A stretch of DNA of 64,000 bases from CAWGYT01 sp963826795 (GTDB taxonomy: Bacteria > Planctomycetota > Planctomycetia > Pirellulales > Pirellulaceae): positions 186,001 through 250,000 of the forward strand of contig CAWGYT010000015.1 of NCBI GenBank assembly GCA_963826795.1, written 5' to 3'. The notes under the pieces were generated by a model. That model was not told where the DNA came from, ran no database searches, and saw only the letters and a list, made by a program, of their open reading frames with translations. This document shows, one piece after another, positions 45,880 through 55,284 of the stretch; positions within the stretch are counted from its first letter, which is position 1, and the number at the start of each line of letters is the position of its first letter. The translations under genes were made by a program, and so were the position numbers.

Positions 45880-46511
45880 AACTTGCTACCTCACGTGGAG
45901 TTCCGACGAGCGTCGAGAGAAGAAGAAGAAAAGCTGAAATCGCGTGCGGTTTCGGTTCGCCCGAGCAGGCCGACCAGCAAGGTTGGCGTAACTAGTGTCG
46001 CGAACGAGATTTATAACGATTCAGCTGATTATAATTTGGACCCTTCATTTTGCAAGAAACACCCATCTTATCCATCCGCTACAAGGGTCTCAACTTGACC
46101 CCGACAACTTCTGCGGCCAGCCAGACGGGTGACGTTCATGCGGATCATAACGGACAATCTCACGATAGCAATTCACGCGCCAATCCCTAAAATCCGCTCG
46201 AGAGGGTCGATAAGCAGTTGGAAAACAAGCATTTAGCGAGTGGGGACGAGGATCCGCAGTGCAGTATTACGCTGCAGCGGCTGTAGCGAATTGGACGGTA
46301 AAACTAAGCAGGTTGAGTGAGAGAGGTGGATCAGGCGGAGAATTCCGAGGATGCGGAAAGTATTTGTTATCCGCATTAATCGGCGCCGATAGGTTCTAGC
46401 GAACGTACCGGACGGAACGGTTGTACCAGGAGGGGGCAACCGGGTTTCAAATCCGCCGAGATAGCCCCAGCCAGCTCGAAACGGCTCGCTGCGATGTGGA
46501 GAAACGAGAAG
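45880..46511. other. Divergent intergenic region between the giant protein and BBP7 barrel genes
   Basis: About 630 bp with lower GC than the surroundings, consistent with two divergent promoters. No clear promoter boxes, inverted repeat or credible ORF was found by eye. Confidence 0.4.
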
Positions 46512-47873
46512 ATGAACCGTCAATTCCTTGGGACGCTCGCCGTCATCCTGACGTTGGCGTCTGCCCATGCGACTCGTGGTCAGATGCCGGCTTATCCGCC
46601 CGCTGCGGCCTACCCCGCGCAGGCGGCCTACTACACGACGTCCAATCCCGGGGCATCCGGGGTGTATCCCGCGGCGTACAGCATGACGCCGCAGGGGGGT
46701 GTTCAGCTGGCAAGTTGTCCGACGTGCGGGCCCGGCGGCGAGCCGGGCTATGGCGTGCCGGCTTACGCGGGTTCCGGGTACTCTGATGCGTCCTACGGCC
46801 CCGGCATGGGATGCGTCGACGGCAGCTGCGGAGGCGGCTGGATGGATGCGTCAGGTTGTGCTGACGGCAGTTGCGGGCCAGCTGGACTGGGCGATCATCT
46901 CGCGTCGTGGCTCGACAACTGTGGTGGATACAACTGTGGCAAGGCGCACGGTCCGTACGGTGATGGCGGTTGCTGTTTGCCACGCTGGTTCGATGTGCAC
47001 GCCGAATGGCTTTTCTGGCAGCGGGATTATTCCGACTCGCAGGCTTTCAGTTCGAGAGGCATCCTGGGTCCCACGGTTCTGGACGCCAATCAGTTGGACT
47101 TCAGCGAGGAGTCGGGTTTCCGTGTGACGGGGGCGTACCTGGTTGGTCCCGCGACGGCACTGGAGGCGACCTATTTCGGTACGCTGAACTGGGCTTCCTC
47201 GGCGCAAGTCACCGGCGACGGCGATCTGTTTTCGGTGTTCAGCGATTTTGGCAGTGATCCGTTCAACGGCTTTCCGGAGACGGATTTCGCGAATCTCCAT
47301 CAGCTCGGGCTTTCGTCGGAGCTGGACAATGCGGAGCTGAACTTGCGACATCGCTCCGTGTCGGCCAACTGCCTCTGGCATTCTTCGCTGCTGATCGGGG
47401 TCAGGTATCTGCGACTGCGTGAGGATTTGAGCTATCGGACGGAAACGAATGTCGCGGCGATGGACTACGCCCTGAAGGTCGACAACGACCTGGTGGGAGC
47501 CCAGATTGGGGGCGACCTGTTCTTGTGCGTCACGCCGCGGTTCAAGATTGGCGGCGAGATTGAAGCGGGGGTGTACGGCACGTCGAGCTCGCAGCGGACC
47601 AACGTGACGACCACGGACAGCCCCGTGCTGCACGAATACCTGCGCGACAACGATGTGGCCTTCATCGGCGAGGCGGGCGTGTCGGGGCTCTATCGGATCA
47701 CCTCCCGGTGGACGTTCCGCGGCGGCTATCAAGTCCTCTACGTGGATGGCGTTGCCACGGCGGTCGACAATTTCAACACCGCGTCACCTTTCTCGGCCCG
47801 CACCGCGCTGTTGTCGAACAACGGGAACGTGTTTTATCACGGTGCCAATTTAGGCTTCGAATGGACGTGGTAG
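46512..47873 (+). CDS. BBP7-type outer-membrane beta-barrel protein
   Basis: 453 residues from ATG 46512, which has a GGAGA ribosome-binding site about 9 nt upstream. A signal peptide covers about residues 1-24. A Cys/Gly-rich low-complexity segment follows at about 60-150 (CPTCGPGGEPGYG, CVDGSCGGGWMDASGCADGS), then WFDVHAEWLFWQRDYSDSQAF, the opening signature of the planctomycete BBP7 family. The rest is a series of amphipathic strands ending in an aromatic residue (GANLGFEWTW), as expected for an outer-membrane barrel. The cysteines in the head may form disulfides. Probable porin-like or structural role. A clear terminator follows. Confidence 0.88.
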   Translation: MNRQFLGTLAVILTLASAHATRGQMPAYPPAAAYPAQAAYYTTSNPGASGVYPAAYSMTPQGGVQLASCPTCGPGGEPGYGVPAYAGSGYSDASYGPGMGCVDGSCGGGWMDASGCADGSCGPAGLGDHLASWLDNCGGYNCGKAHGPYGDGGCCLPRWFDVHAEWLFWQRDYSDSQAFSSRGILGPTVLDANQLDFSEESGFRVTGAYLVGPATALEATYFGTLNWASSAQVTGDGDLFSVFSDFGSDPFNGFPETDFANLHQLGLSSELDNAELNLRHRSVSANCLWHSSLLIGVRYLRLREDLSYRTETNVAAMDYALKVDNDLVGAQIGGDLFLCVTPRFKIGGEIEAGVYGTSSSQRTNVTTTDSPVLHEYLRDNDVAFIGEAGVSGLYRITSRWTFRGGYQVLYVDGVATAVDNFNTASPFSARTALLSNNGNVFYHGANLGFEWTW

Positions 47874-47904
47874 TGACGTCCCCCATCGAAGCGTGACGGT
47901 TCCC

Positions 47905-47931
47905 GGGGCAAGGTGATCCTTGCCCCTTTTT
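47905..47931 (+). terminator. Rho-independent terminator of the BBP7 gene
   Basis: A perfect 9-bp stem, GGGGCAAGG (47905-47913) with CCTTGCCCC (47918-47926), a TGAT loop and five T (47927-47931). It lies 31 bp after the stop codon. Confidence 0.92.
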
Positions 47932-48737
47932 CGTTTCTCAACTCAAACATCGGCGGGTTGCCAGGCGCCAAGTCGTGCCGGACGAAGCGTTAGGCCGGGT
48001 GGAACGTGCGGCGTTTCAAGACATGGCTGTTGTTTCGATGTGAAGCAACGCTCGCTCCGACCCAGGCCGCCCGCCGCTCACTTACGCTCGCGGGTCACGC
48101 CAGCGGTGGACGGGCAACAACCCTTTCTTTCCCCGCGTTTCGACGCGTTTCTCGGCGGTTTCCCCGCGTCGGCACGACTTGCAGAGTTCTTCGCCGCGCT
48201 ATTTCGCCAAGCTTGGCACGCGGCATGCACTGCAGCCATCGTGGCGGGCGGAACCGAGATCGACGCTCCCGGGTACGCTCCCCTGTTTTGGTGCGGGCCT
48301 GCGTGTCGCCAAAGATCGCGTGTGTCACACGGCGTCGTGAGTCTCAAGTGGTGCGTACGTTTCACATGGTTAGCGCCATACGGGAATCGAGTTCGTGTCG
48401 AGACGGATTCAGGCGGCGGTTAAAGTCGGGAGGAAACTTTCGGACAGTTCGCGTTGGCGGTATATTCGAGATCGCTCTTGGGGTTGAATGCAGTCAACCA
48501 GGCGTCACGTTCCGGTGACGGTCGACGGCGGATGGATTCTCGACACCGCTGAAAGGGCCCCCGAGGTTGGGTCATTCGTTGTACTTCCGATTAGTTTGTG
48601 GACACCATGAGTATGGAATTGTGGGGTTCGCCCAATTAGACTCAAAAGTCAAGTCATAGATGTTGGTGATTCCACCCCCAGCTGGAACAGAGAACAAAAC
48701 GCGACCGTCCGTTGCTGGCTTGCCGCGCAACGTGGAT
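47932..48737. other. Intergenic region of about 800 bp without a convincing gene
   Basis: It spans from the BBP7 terminator to a second terminator-like hairpin. An open frame at 47920-48423 has no good start context and starts inside the terminator. I see no RNA gene or mobile element. It may be decayed sequence. Confidence 0.4.
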
Positions 48738-48762
48738 CCGCGCCTTCGCGGCTTTCTTTTTT
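48738..48762 (+). terminator. Terminator-like hairpin in the leader of the 1523-residue protein gene
   Basis: CCGCG (48738-48742), a CCTT loop and CGCGG (48747-48751) are followed by CTTTCTTTTTT. It ends 48 bp before the GTG start of the next gene. It could end an upstream transcript or act as an attenuator. The stem is short, so this is tentative. Confidence 0.4.
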
Positions 48763-48810
48763 ATTCCGAGCCGATAGCAGCCATCGCGACCAGTTATTGA
48801 GGAAACCGAC

Positions 48811-51800
48811 GTGTTTTTTCGCAGTGATTTCGAGCGGCCCATGAAGCGTCAGCGAACTGGGCGGCGTGTCCGCCGTCCCCAACGACGTCACCACTTCACG
48901 TCGCGCTCGATGACGTACGAGCCGCTGGAGATCCGCCAGGTGCTGGCGACGTTCCAGCCTATGGGTCCCGCCGCGATCGTCAATGGACAGGTCGAGAAGG
49001 TCACTCCGACGAACGAGGTGAGCGGCGCGATCCACACCGTGCTGACGCATCCGACCAACCCCAACATCATGTACATCGGGGCCGTGAACGGCGGAATTTG
49101 GAAGACAACTGAGGCGCAACTGACGAATCCTCGTTGGACGCCCCTGACCGATAACCTGCCCTCGCTGACGATCGGCGCGATGGCGATGGATCCCAGCAAC
49201 CCGAATCGCCTGGTCGCGGGAACCGGTCGTTACAGCGCGTTCGCGGAGGGAGGGCCGCTGACGGGTTTGATCCTGACCGAAGATGGGGGCGCCAACTGGC
49301 AGGTGATCGACGACCCGCTGCTGGTCGGAAAAAACATCTCGGGACTTGCGCTCTCCGGGGACCTGATCCTGGCCTCGGCGGGCGGCGGCTTCTATTTGAA
49401 CGATCCCAATCCGGATACCGGCCTGTTCCGAAGCACGGATGGGGGCCAGACCTGGGAAAATATCGAATTGCTGCAACGCGACGCGGATTTCCCGGACGAA
49501 CCACTGGAGTTCGAAGTCTTTGATCTGGTCTCCGACCCGACGGACCCCGAGCGGTTTTACGTATCGGTCGCCGAGACGGGGATTTTCCGTACCGACGACG
49601 GAGGTGAAAACTGGACGGACGTTTCCTCAGGTGACGCGCGCGTGTCTCAGTTGTTGTCGATCATCGAAAATAACAATCTCGACAACAACAATATCGAAAT
49701 GGCCGTGGCCAACAATGGCCGCATCTACATGGCGATTATCACGGTCGGACAGCCGCTGATCATTGCCTACAGCGATACATTCGGAGGCGGATGGACCGAA
49801 ATGGATGTGCCCCTCACGCTGGAGGCTACCGGCGTCGTGGGAGTCAGCCCGCGGGCGAAGCCGGGCGGTCAGGGCAATATCCATTTCTCCATCGTCGCCG
49901 ACCCGACCGACCCCTACACGGTTTACGTCGCCGGCGACCGCCAGGACGGAGACCTTTCGTTCGACTCGGGGAATTCGATCGGCGCTCGCACCTTCACGGG
50001 AAAGCTATTCCGCGGAGACACTCGGAAGGACTCGATCGGCAACGTCCTGGATCTCACCGGGTTCATTCCGTTCAACGGCTATTCGCCGCAGTGGGAGCAC
50101 CTGACCCACAGCAACCTGATCGCCGAGATGCCCGAAGGCGGGACCCGGCGCGGCAGTGCTCCGCACGCGGACTCGCGTGAAATGGCATTCGACGCGGCGG
50201 GCAATCTGATTGAGGTCAGCGACGGAGGCATCTACCGGCGCACGCAGCCGCGCTCCAACCAAGGTGATTGGTACTCGCTGAACGGGACGCTCCAAGTCAC
50301 GGAGTTGCACGATATCGCCTACGACGCGGTCTCGAACATCCTGGTGGGCGGCAGCCAGGACAACGGCAGTGTCCAGCAGTTGTCACCGAGCAGCAAGGTC
50401 TGGGAGCAGATTCCGGTGCTCGACCAGTCGATCATCGGCTCCGTGCTCCGGCGATCCGGTGGCGACGGCGGCGACGTCGCGATTGACGACACAAGCACGG
50501 CGGGCTTCTCCTACCGCTACACCAGCTTCCAAGGATTGCTTGGACTTCGCCGCCAGGTCTATAACGCAAACAACCAGTTGGTCAGCGAGGAGACGCTGAC
50601 GCCGAACATCATCGGCAATTTCGTGACGCCTGTGATCCTGAATCGACTGAACGCGTCACGCATGGTGGTGGGGGGAGCGTTTGGTATTTTCGAGTCATTC
50701 GATCGAGGCGATTCGTTCCGAGAGATCCGCGGTCCGGGCAATGTCAGCTTTGGGATCCTGGGGATTGCCCAGAACGCGATTGTCGCGGGCGGTGTCAAGA
50801 ATGGATCCTCCAACCCGGCGCTGATCTACATTGGATCGGATTCGGAGGTCTTCGTCCGGATCAACCAAGGCGACAACCTGCGGCTGACGAAGGCTCAGTA
50901 TCCCGGCGGTCAAATTCGCGCCTTGGCGGTGGACACCGCAGACTGGGCCAACGCCTACGTGATCGATCGTGACGACGTGTATGTCACCAGCGACGCAGGC
51001 GACAGTTGGCGGCGTGTGACGGGCAATCTCCACACGAAAGGTGCGGGGGAATTGCGGAGCGTCGAGTTTGTCCGTTCGTCTTCCGGCGGAGGATTCCTGC
51101 TGGTTGGCACCGATAACGGGATCTACGTGACCAGTGATCAATCCCCGGGCAGTTGGACGGAACTGGGAGCGTTGCCCCACGCGCCCGTCTTCGACATGGA
51201 GTACGACTCGCGTGACGATGTACTGGCGGTCGGCACGATGGGTCGCGGGGCGTTTCTGCTGCGAAATGCCTACGCCGAGATCAGCGGGACGTCGGCGGCG
51301 TTGACGGCCAATCGCACCGCGTCGGGAGTGATCTGGAACGACCTGGATGGGGATGGCGTCCGAGAGGCGGGCGAGCCGGGACTGGGCGGAGTCACGATCT
51401 ACGTCGATACCAACGGCAACAACCAGTTCAACGTGAGCGAGCCGGCCGCGATTTCGGCATCCAACGGAACTTACACGATCGGCGGCATCTCGCGCGGCAC
51501 CTACGCGGTACGCACCGAGCTCCAGCCGGGATTCCTCCAGACTTACCCCAAGGGGGCGGGAGAACATCTCTTTAACTTCACCACGAATCTCGGCGCGACC
51601 GGACTGAACTTTGGCGTCCGCGAGGGCCGTGGCGAGGACATGGGGTTTGATTTCGGCGACGCGCCCGCTCCCTACCCAACCTTGCTGGCTGACAACGGCG
51701 CGTCCCACGGAATTGTTCCGGGCTTCCAGCTGGGTGCGACGGTGGACGGCGACCTGAATGGCCGTCCCACGCCGTTTGCCGCGGGTGACGACAACTCGGG

Positions 51801-53382
51801 CGATGACGAGGACGGCGTCTTGTTTGTTTCCGACTTCGTCCCCGGAACGCAAGCAACCGTGGATGTGTTGATTTCCAACGGAACTCAGCCACCCGGCGTG
51901 CTGCAAGGCTGGATCGACTTCGACGGAGACGGTGCGTGGAGCACGCCAGGTGAGCAAGTCTTTCGTGACGTCGCGGTCACGGCAGGTGTCAACCGGCTCA
52001 CGATCAACGTCCCCGGTTGGGCGCAGGAAGGCTTCACGTTCGCCCGATTCCGCTACGGATACGAGCGCGGCATTTCCTTCACAGGGCGCGCCGTGGCAGG
52101 CGAAGTCGAAGACTATCGCGTCGAGGTCATCAAGGGTGGCCCTACCGCAGTCGACGACATGTTCGTCGTACGTCGCAATTCGATGAACAACGAACTGACC
52201 GTGCTCACCAACGATGCCATCCGTTCCGGCTCGCAGACCTCCATCTCGGCGGTCGGCCCATCGGACCAAGGTGGAAGCGTTCGAATCGCGCCGAATGGTG
52301 GCAGTGTCCTCTACACTCCCCTGCCCAATTTCACGGGGACCGAGACGTTCACCTACACCTTGACGGATCAGAGCGGCCTGAGCGACTCGGCGACCGTGTC
52401 CGTCTTCGTCCAGCCGGATCTCGCCAGCGTGCGGCTGGGCGCCAGCAACCTCGACGGAACTCCCACCACCGCGATCACGGTTGGCCAACCGTTCCTCCTG
52501 AATGGCTACGTGCGTGACTTGAGCGATGCGGGCGGCGGTGTGTTTGCCGCGTATGTCGACGTCAACTATCCCGGTGCGGCCGCGACCATCACCGGACCGA
52601 TCACGTTTGGCTCGGAGTTCCCCAACGGTCAGTCGGGGAACACATCGCAAGCAGGCTTGATCGACGAGGTCGGCGCCTTCGATGGCCTGGATCGGCTCGG
52701 CGCCACCGAAGCCCTCCTGTTCTCGGTCCCGATGCGGGCCACGCAAGCCGGCAACTTCACGTTCACGATGGACGCCGCCGACGTCTTGCCGCAACACAAT
52801 CTGCTCTTGTTCGATCGAGACGATCCAGTCCCGGTGAATCAGATTGAATTTCGCTCGCTGCAACTGGGTTTCGTTCAGGCGCTCGCTTCCCAAACGAATC
52901 CCCGCAACGCGATGGACGTCAACGACGACTTCGCGATTTCTCCGCTGGACGCGCTGCTTGTGATTAATGAGCTGAATGGAGCGGCCGCCGCAGCGCGAAT
53001 GGCCGGGGGCGAGGGGGAATCGAACATGTACCTGGACGTCAGCGCCGACGGTTTCGTCTCGCCGCTGGATGCCCTGTTGATCATCAACGAGCTCAATCGA
53101 ATCAGTGCCGAAGGCGAAGGTGACAACGGATCACGGGCCGCCATCGCCGCGGCACTTGCGGCCGACACGCCTGCAGCGGAATCGGCGGCGCGGGACGACG
53201 TGGCGAGGGAGTCGGCGTGGAGCGAGATAACGCGTGACAAAAAGATCATGGAATTGGTCGCGTCGGAAGGGGTATTTCAGTCGCTGAACGACGAAGATCA
53301 CCCCCGCCTGGAATCGAGCAACCAGGATCTGGAAGCAGCCCTCGCCCTGATGGACGCGGACCTGCATCAGCGAGGAAACTGA
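48811..53382 (+). CDS. Giant surface protein: LEPR-xLL-like, BNR/sortilin-type propeller, SdrD_B, GEVED, cohesin-like and dockerin
   Basis: 1523 residues, frame intact. I prefer the GTG at 48811 because GAGG lies 8-9 nt upstream; the ATG at 48841 lacks a ribosome-binding site. Order: a basic leader and SMTYEPLEIRQVLATF (LEPR-xLL-like, near 40); a BNR/Asp-box propeller to about residue 820 (GGIWKTTEAQ, TEDGGANWQV, STDGGQTWENI, TDDGGENWTDV); an SdrD_B-like domain (GVIWNDLDGDGVREAGE); GEVED (FGDAPAPYPTLLADNGASH); one tandem-95-like repeat; a cohesin-like module (GGVFAAYVDVNYP, about 1200-1355); and a dockerin pair (SPLDALLVINELN, SPLDALLIINELN). A charged C-terminal tail has no membrane anchor. 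It shares three module types with the other two giant proteins. Confidence 0.9.
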   Translation: MFFRSDFERPMKRQRTGRRVRRPQRRHHFTSRSMTYEPLEIRQVLATFQPMGPAAIVNGQVEKVTPTNEVSGAIHTVLTHPTNPNIMYIGAVNGGIWKTTEAQLTNPRWTPLTDNLPSLTIGAMAMDPSNPNRLVAGTGRYSAFAEGGPLTGLILTEDGGANWQVIDDPLLVGKNISGLALSGDLILASAGGGFYLNDPNPDTGLFRSTDGGQTWENIELLQRDADFPDEPLEFEVFDLVSDPTDPERFYVSVAETGIFRTDDGGENWTDVSSGDARVSQLLSIIENNNLDNNNIEMAVANNGRIYMAIITVGQPLIIAYSDTFGGGWTEMDVPLTLEATGVVGVSPRAKPGGQGNIHFSIVADPTDPYTVYVAGDRQDGDLSFDSGNSIGARTFTGKLFRGDTRKDSIGNVLDLTGFIPFNGYSPQWEHLTHSNLIAEMPEGGTRRGSAPHADSREMAFDAAGNLIEVSDGGIYRRTQPRSNQGDWYSLNGTLQVTELHDIAYDAVSNILVGGSQDNGSVQQLSPSSKVWEQIPVLDQSIIGSVLRRSGGDGGDVAIDDTSTAGFSYRYTSFQGLLGLRRQVYNANNQLVSEETLTPNIIGNFVTPVILNRLNASRMVVGGAFGIFESFDRGDSFREIRGPGNVSFGILGIAQNAIVAGGVKNGSSNPALIYIGSDSEVFVRINQGDNLRLTKAQYPGGQIRALAVDTADWANAYVIDRDDVYVTSDAGDSWRRVTGNLHTKGAGELRSVEFVRSSSGGGFLLVGTDNGIYVTSDQSPGSWTELGALPHAPVFDMEYDSRDDVLAVGTMGRGAFLLRNAYAEISGTSAALTANRTASGVIWNDLDGDGVREAGEPGLGGVTIYVDTNGNNQFNVSEPAAISASNGTYTIGGISRGTYAVRTELQPGFLQTYPKGAGEHLFNFTTNLGATGLNFGVREGRGEDMGFDFGDAPAPYPTLLADNGASHGIVPGFQLGATVDGDLNGRPTPFAAGDDNSGDDEDGVLFVSDFVPGTQATVDVLISNGTQPPGVLQGWIDFDGDGAWSTPGEQVFRDVAVTAGVNRLTINVPGWAQEGFTFARFRYGYERGISFTGRAVAGEVEDYRVEVIKGGPTAVDDMFVVRRNSMNNELTVLTNDAIRSGSQTSISAVGPSDQGGSVRIAPNGGSVLYTPLPNFTGTETFTYTLTDQSGLSDSATVSVFVQPDLASVRLGASNLDGTPTTAITVGQPFLLNGYVRDLSDAGGGVFAAYVDVNYPGAAATITGPITFGSEFPNGQSGNTSQAGLIDEVGAFDGLDRLGATEALLFSVPMRATQAGNFTFTMDAADVLPQHNLLLFDRDDPVPVNQIEFRSLQLGFVQALASQTNPRNAMDVNDDFAISPLDALLVINELNGAAAAARMAGGEGESNMYLDVSADGFVSPLDALLIINELNRISAEGEGDNGSRAAIAAALAADTPAAESAARDDVARESAWSEITRDKKIMELVASEGVFQSLNDEDHPRLESSNQDLEAALALMDADLHQRGN

Positions 53383-53401
53383 ATCGGAGAGCTGAATCTC
53401 G

Positions 53402-54349
53402 CTACGCGGGTTCCAGCCACTCCGGATGTCGACGCAAGCACTCAGCCAACGCCTCGGCGGCATCCTCGTGCATTTCCGGCGACGGATAGTACGCGTTCTG
53501 CGTCCATTTCAGGCCCGCAAAGTCCGCTCGGTCTTTCGACAGATCGACTTCACAGGGTTGTCCCGTGTGACGACTGACAAGCGGCTGAGGACTGCCTCGG
53601 CCGGTGATGCACTCGACATACTCATCGCTTCGCCGGCGCAGTGAATCGACCATCTCGCGATTGACCAGTTGGGGGAATTCACCCAACAGCAGATTGACGT
53701 CGCGATACTGTTCCGTGTAGTCCGGCGCTCGTTTCGAATACCAGAACAGCACGGTGGGAACCTGGATCGCATCGAGCAGCGCGTGAAAATTCGCCAACCA
53801 ATTCGCGCGCGTTTCCGCCACCAGCCGCTCGGCCTGACGGCGTCCCCACCAGCGAGACAGGCGACGAGCCGGCGATTGTCCGCAGGGAAGCTTCATCCAG
53901 TAGTAGTTTCCTTCCAGCACGCTTCTCCACGCCGACGCCGCGGCGAACCGGCGGCCGTCTCGACGCCGCGTCAAGTACTCAAGTCCACCGCTGTCGAACC
54001 GTGAATTGCTTTCGCTCCGACCGGACATGATCTGGACGATGACGAAGCGGCTCGCATTGATGTACTTCCGCAGGCCAGCCTGCTTGAGGAAAAAAAATGG
54101 CCCGGCGCCTCCGTAACCCAGGTTCAGCTGCGGCAACTGGATCCGCTCGGACAACAAGCGGGCATAGGGGCGTTCGCAAAAGCAGCCAAAGGTCTGCGCA
54201 CCTCCGAGGCAGCAGAAGTACGCTTGCGGACGGAGACTGCCGGGGGCTGGCCCGCGAAACCAAAGGCCCGTCTCGGCCAAGGGGTACATCTGGTAGTCCA
54301 CGACCTCGTCATCCCGAGCCTGGTAACCCGAGAGATGCTCGTTCACCAT
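53402..54349 (-). CDS. DUF6473-like protein of a polysaccharide/sulfotransferase operon
   Basis: 315 residues, cytoplasmic, without signal or membrane segments. The N-terminal region has GLWFRGPAP, FCCLGGAQTFGCFCERPYARLL and LNLGYGGAGP, which I associate with DUF6473, a family often found beside sulfotransferases. A conserved H in SPEMHEDAAEALAECL lies near the C-terminus, so an SGNH-like esterase fold is possible but unproven. Its start overlaps the end of the upstream sulfotransferase gene by 7 bp, which implies translational coupling. Function unknown; a role in modifying a surface glycan is inferred from context. Confidence 0.7.
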   Translation of the reverse strand: MVNEHLSGYQARDDEVVDYQMYPLAETGLWFRGPAPGSLRPQAYFCCLGGAQTFGCFCERPYARLLSERIQLPQLNLGYGGAGPFFFLKQAGLRKYINASRFVIVQIMSGRSESNSRFDSGGLEYLTRRRDGRRFAAASAWRSVLEGNYYWMKLPCGQSPARRLSRWWGRRQAERLVAETRANWLANFHALLDAIQVPTVLFWYSKRAPDYTEQYRDVNLLLGEFPQLVNREMVDSLRRRSDEYVECITGRGSPQPLVSRHTGQPCEVDLSKDRADFAGLKWTQNAYYPSPEMHEDAAEALAECLRRHPEWLEPA

Positions 54350-55248
54350 GGCAGCCGCCTCCCCAAGAGCTCAGCCAAGTCGCGTTGATCTGCCGCGAAC
54401 TGCGGTGTAAGCGAGCGATAAAGTCGCGCTTCCAGGCGGGGTACAGGCTGTTGATTGTGGCGGTCAATCCAGTCCGAGGCGCGACGGCGGAGCGAACTCG
54501 GAACCAGACTCCTGGCGACCGTCTTCACGAGGTTCTCCTCCCACACAATGCGGCGCAGCGCCCGCGATCGGGGCGTCGTTCCCCGATTGGCCGGGGCCAA
54601 CGAAACCGGCCGGAACGTATCCGTCACGCCCAAATGCCCAAAGACGGCGCGAAGTGCGCGGCGAGGATCGCAGAAAAACTCCTCGTAGAACAGCACCTGG
54701 ATCTGCTCGGCCGGAAACCGATCGTAAAATCGCCGCAGCTGTTCGGCGTACTTGCCAACGCGCACATAGTGCCAATCCCATCCCCAACCGGCAGCCACCC
54801 TTTCGTCCTCCCGAGCGAGAGCGAGTTCGAATCGCTCGGGCTCGATTCCCAGCCGGACGTTCATGTGAAAATGCGAATGGAGCCGATCAACTGGGTGACG
54901 CAGAATCACCAGAATTTGGGCGTCCGGAGCGTAAGCGCGGAGCCGTTCGGCGGCATCGGGGCTGTACAAGTATCGCACTGACGCGTCGCCGCGGACTACG
55001 GCCGCACCCGCGTCCTCAAAAAGTGCCTCGTAGGCGTCCAACTGCGTGACGGAATGACGCAGCAATTTCTGGTACAGCAGATCCGCGGCAAGCGGTCCGT
55101 GACACGTCGGCCGCTGACCGGCCGGGAATGCAAAGTAGTTCGGCTCTTTTGGATGGCAAACGAAAATCTGCGGATGCTGATCCAAGTAGTCCGCGAAGGA
55201 AGTCGTTCCCGACTTGGCGGCGCCGACAAGAAAGAAGTTTGGCTGCAT
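54343..55248 (-). CDS. Sulfotransferase family protein
   Basis: About 301 residues from ATG 55248; a TTG 21 bp upstream is an alternative start. It uses PAPS to sulfate an acceptor. The 5'-phosphosulfate loop FFLVGAAKSGTTSFADYL is at the N-terminus and the 3'-phosphate motif LVILRHPVDRLHSHFHMN near the middle, both classic for this family. LQVLFYEEFFCDPRRALRAVFGHLGV fits the later core. It lies between a GT4 glycosyltransferase and a DUF6473-like gene, so the acceptor is probably a cell-surface or exported polysaccharide. Its last codons overlap the next gene by 7 bp. Confidence 0.9.
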   Translation of the reverse strand: MQPNFFLVGAAKSGTTSFADYLDQHPQIFVCHPKEPNYFAFPAGQRPTCHGPLAADLLYQKLLRHSVTQLDAYEALFEDAGAAVVRGDASVRYLYSPDAAERLRAYAPDAQILVILRHPVDRLHSHFHMNVRLGIEPERFELALAREDERVAAGWGWDWHYVRVGKYAEQLRRFYDRFPAEQIQVLFYEEFFCDPRRALRAVFGHLGVTDTFRPVSLAPANRGTTPRSRALRRIVWEENLVKTVARSLVPSSLRRRASDWIDRHNQQPVPRLEARLYRSLTPQFAADQRDLAELLGRRLPW

Positions 55249-55284
55249 CAGTTCGTCATGCCGCCCCAAGAGCGTTCCCCGAGA

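Noticed and set aside
47920..48423. 167-codon plus-strand frame
   Set aside because: It begins within the BBP7 terminator, has no RBS and no recognisable protein features.
48660..48800. 46-codon ORF ending just before the 1523-residue protein gene
   Set aside because: No ribosome-binding site, and it spans the terminator-like hairpin; likely chance.
50695..52893. 732-codon open frame antisense to the BNR/dockerin surface protein
   Set aside because: The plus-strand frame has strong domain signatures and the antisense product has none; GC-rich DNA gives long shadow frames.
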